Assembly: GCA_963977405.1 (NCBI GenBank)
Contig: CAXBOY010000107.1
Span: 1 to 9,272, forward strand
Direction: 5' to 3'
Source of the DNA: UBA5078 sp963977405
GTDB taxonomy: Bacteria > Pseudomonadota > Gammaproteobacteria > Pseudomonadales > Pseudohongiellaceae
Length of the DNA stretch: 9,272 nucleotides
Shown: piece after piece, positions 6,520 to 9,272 of the stretch
Layout of the letters: every line of letters begins with the position of its first letter
Numbering within the stretch: position 1 is the first letter of the stretch
The notes under the pieces: model-generated
Told to the model about the DNA's origin: nothing
The model's input: only the letters and a program-made list of their open reading frames with translations
Database searches by the model: none
Position numbers and translations under genes: made by a program

Positions 6520-6537
6520 ATGTCAGCTGTGTGTCAT
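6520..6537 (+). promoter_or_regulatory. Pho-box-like direct repeat upstream of glpQ
   Basis: ATGTCAG and GTGTCAT are separated by 4 bp, so the TGTCA cores (6521-6525 and 6532-6536) repeat with the 11-bp period of the PhoB site CTGTCAT-N4-CTGTCAC. Each half-site matches five of seven consensus bases on the plus strand. On the glpQ (minus) strand the same DNA reads ATGACAC-N4-CTGACAT, matching four and five of seven. The site ends 44 bp before the glpQ start, where a PhoB-activated promoter would place it. The better-matching orientation points away from glpQ, which lowers confidence. Phosphate control of a glycerophosphodiesterase gene is biologically reasonable. Confidence 0.42.
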
Positions 6538-6549
6538 CTATATTGCAGC

Positions 6550-6559
6550 ATACCGGTAT
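6550..6559. repeat. 10-bp perfect palindrome ATACCGGTAT
   Basis: ATACCGGTAT lies 11 bp after the DUF5916 stop codon, in the gap before glpQ. It has no loop and no T-run, so it is not a terminator by itself. It might be a protein-binding site or may be chance. Confidence 0.3.
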
Positions 6560-6570
6560 TGTAGGAGCTT

Positions 6571-8958
6571 TTAGCTGCCCAAGCGATAACGTAGTTTGAG
6601 AACCCAGTTGTCCACGACCTCCTCCTGCCACGCGCTCACGAAAAGACCAAAATGATCATCCTCGAAATCTCGCGCTAGATTCCCGCCGCGGCTATAAACG
6701 AAGAACAAATCAGACAATGGGGCTATCTCCCAGCGGTAACGTGCTTGAAAACTCATGCGACTAACGTTGAAGTCATCCGGGCTTGTAGTGGTCTTACCCG
6801 TGTTAATAAGCTTTTCCACGCTATTCGGATTGACTTGATAGAACTCGTTTTCCACTGCCTTGATGCCAGTCCACTGTAGACTGAAACGCAACTGCTGCTT
6901 TGCATTGATAAAATAGTCCATATCTAGGCGCGGACCCCATTCGCTGGATTCGAAGGTCGTCATGCGACCATTGCCCTGATGAATTAACCAGCCATCGGAG
7001 TTCACATAACGCAGATTCGCATCCGCCACGAAACGGTCATTGGGCTGCCATGTGACGCCGCCGAAATATTGCATCCGTGTATCGCCTAGATCTTCCTGTC
7101 CAGCATTGACGCCCACATTGAGAGACAAAGGTCGAGAACGGTCGCTGTTCCAATTCAGATCTAGCCCCCAACGCTGCGGAATCTTGAATGTCCCATTACC
7201 ACGACTCAATCGATCTTCGAAGCGCTCAGGAAAATAGCGCAGTTGCGTAAATACGGAGGCGTTATTGTTGAAGCTCAGGCTTTGACTGCCGAAGATGCCG
7301 AGGCGTACTGGGCGCCCGGCAGTGTTCCACTGATTATTAATCATGATTGAGCGATTGCGCGAACGCAGTCCCTCGACATTTGACTCCGAAACGTTGAAGC
7401 GATAGTCCAACTGCATCAAATCATTGCGCTGCAGGAAGCCCACGTCGTTTAAGTCAACAGTGTCATCGAAATAGGTGCCGGTGACAGTGTGTTGGACTCC
7501 ACGGCTAGGGCGATAATCCAGATCGAAGTAGGCGCCACTGCCAGTAACACTCTCTACGTCACTATGCACGAACTGCCCGTCGACTTCCCAGCGTGAATCT
7601 GCAGAAAAGTAGTGCATATCCACACCATTGACCATGGCTTCACGATCCGGGTGAGTGAGATAGCTCCCAAACCACCCCATGCTGCGCCGCCCACCTACGC
7701 TAGTGTCCTCATAGAGAAGCCGAGCGATTGCGAAGTCGCGCCCCTGCGCCTCCAGATGCACTCTCGAGCCATCGTCGCGTGTGCCTGCGATTGTGGAGTC
7801 GTCCTCGGCGGCTAGCAAACTACCATAGCGCCAATTGCCCGATTGCCCGGTGAGTTTCAAAGCTCCTAACAAGTCGCTGGGACGACTCAAGTCCGTCGGC
7901 ACTACCGTGACATCGCTAGGCACGTCGTAGCTGGCCTGCCTGCCAATTCTGCGTGTATTGAGCAGAGTTGTGGGACTTCCTCGCCCGCCACCATCTCGGG
8001 GCGAAGTATTGAAGACATCTTGCCCCTCAAGGAAGAAGGAGCGCTTCTCTTCGAAGAAGGTCTCGAACGCGCCTAAATTTACCACAACGTCGTCGGACTC
8101 CACCGTGCCGAAGTCGGGGTTCAAGGTAGCGGACAACTGCAGGTTCGAGGATGGCCGCCAATAAACATCGGCACCCACGCGATACTGAGTCTCGTCCTTA
8201 GTGTCGTCGAAGGTAGCGGAACTATAGGGATAGAACGTAAATTGAGTGGCCGGATTGACACCACTGAGCTCATATTTCTGGAAGCCAGATAGATAGGTGC
8301 CACCGGTATTGGGCAGAGCAGGCCAAGACCAAGTCTCGGCCATCCCCGCCACCATGCGCTCGGTGTACAAGCCTATACGTCGCGTCTCTCCGCTTTGAGG
8401 CAGCGACATCATGGACCAAGGTATAAAATACTCGGCAACCCAGCCTTCTTCTACTTCACGCGTGACCGCATCCCAAGGTCCATCCCACTGCCGGTTAATC
8501 TGTCGTTCGGGAAGGATCGTGCCATCGGAAAAAGTGCCGCCTAGATTGATACGCAGGAAATAGCCGTAGAGGCCCTCCCCGGACGGGTCCACAGACAAGA
8601 CGAAACCATCGCGTTGCACACCCGAATCTCGAGAACTCATTCTGGCTACTAGGGTCGCCGGGTCCTGATAGTTCATTACCCCTACGTAAAGACCACGGGA
8701 GTTATAGAAAATCTTAGTGTGGGTCTCTAACGATGCAGGAACAAGGGTATCGGGTTGAATGACACGCATGTCGTCAATAATAGGAACCCGCTGCCACGCC
8801 GGCTCATCAAGAACGCCATCTAGCGTAATTTGCGCTTCGTTCTGCGGGATTCGCGTCAGCGCTGGGGCACGTTCATTCTCTTGGGCAACAAGGCCATGAG
8901 CTAAGGATAGGGAGAGCGACAAGATGACGCTACCCTTAAGCAAAGGGGACTGGGACAT
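6571..8958 (-). CDS. DUF5916 outer-membrane beta-barrel protein with N-terminal CBM9-like domain
   Basis: This 795-residue exported protein has a signal peptide (about 1-25, a repeated Leu-Ser core 'VILSLSLSLAHGLVA'). Next is a CBM9-like (DOMON-type) beta-sandwich domain of about residues 40-230, beginning with the hallmark ITLDGVLDEPAW (44-55). The second part has the DUF5916 signature: NPDFG (280-284) followed by 'FETFFEEKRSFFLEG' (298-312). From about 365 to the end, alternating polar/aromatic strands (for example WRYGSLLAAED, GWFGSYLTHPD, DLDYRPSRG, LRFSLQWTG) suggest a large outer-membrane beta-barrel. The end, KLRYRLGS, lacks the usual terminal aromatic residue, though Tyr792 is near. 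Family function is not established; transport or binding of sugars or other ligands has been supposed from the CBM9-like fold. The start is fixed by the signal peptide rather than by its weak ribosome-binding site. It precedes glpQ on the same strand. Confidence 0.85.
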   Translation of the reverse strand: MSQSPLLKGSVILSLSLSLAHGLVAQENERAPALTRIPQNEAQITLDGVLDEPAWQRVPIIDDMRVIQPDTLVPASLETHTKIFYNSRGLYVGVMNYQDPATLVARMSSRDSGVQRDGFVLSVDPSGEGLYGYFLRINLGGTFSDGTILPERQINRQWDGPWDAVTREVEEGWVAEYFIPWSMMSLPQSGETRRIGLYTERMVAGMAETWSWPALPNTGGTYLSGFQKYELSGVNPATQFTFYPYSSATFDDTKDETQYRVGADVYWRPSSNLQLSATLNPDFGTVESDDVVVNLGAFETFFEEKRSFFLEGQDVFNTSPRDGGGRGSPTTLLNTRRIGRQASYDVPSDVTVVPTDLSRPSDLLGALKLTGQSGNWRYGSLLAAEDDSTIAGTRDDGSRVHLEAQGRDFAIARLLYEDTSVGGRRSMGWFGSYLTHPDREAMVNGVDMHYFSADSRWEVDGQFVHSDVESVTGSGAYFDLDYRPSRGVQHTVTGTYFDDTVDLNDVGFLQRNDLMQLDYRFNVSESNVEGLRSRNRSIMINNQWNTAGRPVRLGIFGSQSLSFNNNASVFTQLRYFPERFEDRLSRGNGTFKIPQRWGLDLNWNSDRSRPLSLNVGVNAGQEDLGDTRMQYFGGVTWQPNDRFVADANLRYVNSDGWLIHQGNGRMTTFESSEWGPRLDMDYFINAKQQLRFSLQWTGIKAVENEFYQVNPNSVEKLINTGKTTTSPDDFNVSRMSFQARYRWEIAPLSDLFFVYSRGGNLARDFEDDHFGLFVSAWQEEVVDNWVLKLRYRLGS

Positions 8959-9171
8959 TGGACTACACTCATTATTGTAATTTTTTTAGCTATGGCGCGC
9001 AGGCAGCCTTAATAGCGAGCGCTAACAGTATGTTACAAGCGCGCCACTCGCAAGCACTGCCACAATTCATCACAATTGTTCGGCGAAATGCCACGATTAG
9101 CGCATCTAGGCGACCCAGGGCGAGAGTTTAATGGGCACTCGTTATTTCCTAATTCAACTAGCGAGCCCTAT
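8959..9171. promoter_or_regulatory. Divergent intergenic region with candidate operators
   Basis: This is the gap between the DUF5916 gene (minus) and the right-edge reading frame (plus, if it starts at 9172). It contains the inverted repeat TAACA-GTA-TGTTA at 9023-9035, flanked on both sides by GCGC (9019-9022 and 9039-9042), and two CACAATT copies exactly 10 bp apart (9061-9067 and 9071-9077), the second inside the palindrome ACAATTGT (9072-9079). A weak minus-strand promoter for the DUF5916 gene can be drawn as TTGTAA (9033-9038), 18 bp, TATTAA (9009-9014), which would be covered by the TAACA/TGTTA dyad. The regulator is unknown. Confidence 0.35.
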
Positions 9172-9175
9172 ATGA
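9131..9175 (+). other. 14-codon mini-ORF overlapping the next start codon
   Basis: ATG at 9131 reads MGTRYFLIQLASPI and stops with TGA at 9173-9175, so the stop overlaps the ATG at 9172-9174 in an ATGA junction typical of translational coupling. A GAGAG element lies 4 nt upstream. It may be a leader peptide or simply chance: the downstream frame is also open above its ATG, which would make this a spurious overlap. Confidence 0.2.
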
Positions 9176-9272
9176 GAGTTTTTAGACGACGCTACAATCC
9201 CATCTTCATCGAAGAGGACTATCAATACCGCAATCGACGCGGCGGACTACTGCAGAAAACCCTCTTCATTCT
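9172..9272 (+). CDS. Partial protein of unknown function, runs off right edge
   Basis: Thirty-three codons are seen from the ATG at 9172 to the window end, with no stop. The start is strongly basic (MRVFRRRYNP), followed by an acidic/aromatic stretch (IEEDYQYRNRRGG) and then the beginning of what may be a hydrophobic segment (LLQKTLFI). This could be a short cytoplasmic tail before a membrane helix, but too little is present to say. I do not recognise the family. The frame is open back to 9016, so the ATG at 9088 (28 codons upstream) or a TTG at 9076 are alternative starts. No start has a strong ribosome-binding site; a weak GCGAG lies 6 nt before 9172. It is divergent from the DUF5916 gene. 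Confidence 0.5.
   Translation, partial: MRVFRRRYNPIFIEEDYQYRNRRGGLLQKTLFI

Noticed and set aside
6550..6559. Terminator between the DUF5916 gene and glpQ
   Set aside because: The 10-bp palindrome has no loop room and no following T-run, so it cannot be called an intrinsic terminator.

Overview
This window looks like chromosomal DNA from a proteobacterium, most likely a free-living (possibly marine) gammaproteobacterium. That placement is inferred from protein families (a PhnD-type binding protein, a DeaD/CsdA-like helicase with a DbpA-type RNA-binding domain, periplasmic GlpQ, a DUF5916 outer-membrane protein) and from moderate G+C; no rRNA or other marker gene is present. I see no insertion sequence, integrase, tRNA, rRNA or CRISPR array. 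Gene order is compact, and every complete gene except the pirin gene is on the minus strand.

Left part (1-2854). A PhnD-like phosphate/phosphonate binding protein (minus) is followed, at the extreme left edge, by ten codons that look like the start of an ABC transporter ATPase, so a phnD-phnC(-phnE) uptake operon probably runs off the window. Upstream of phnD lies a near-consensus -10 box with a palindrome just upstream. Next comes a CrgA-type LysR regulator (minus), transcribed divergently from a pirin/quercetinase-like cupin (plus). The 108 bp between them carries a candidate promoter and several short palindromes.

Middle (2855-5426). A perfect 11-bp stem-loop separates the convergent pirin and helicase genes and is probably a terminator. 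The helicase is a DeaD/CsdA-type DEAD-box protein with a long basic tail containing twelve in-register five-residue repeats. It probably has an untranslated leader of about 90 nt.

Right part (5427-9272). A secreted glycerophosphodiester phosphodiesterase (glpQ, minus) lies downstream of a large DUF5916 outer-membrane protein gene (minus). The 94-bp gap between them holds a Pho-box-like 11-bp-spaced direct repeat, which would fit phosphate-starvation control of glpQ. A divergent reading frame (plus) begins near the right edge and runs off the window.

Functional thread: two genes point to phosphorus acquisition (phnD uptake, and GlpQ releasing glycerol-3-phosphate from deacylated phospholipids), but they are not in one operon. 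I found no clearly undescribed system. The most useful leads are the Pho-box-like site, the helicase repeat tail, the palindrome before phnD and the truncated genes at both edges.
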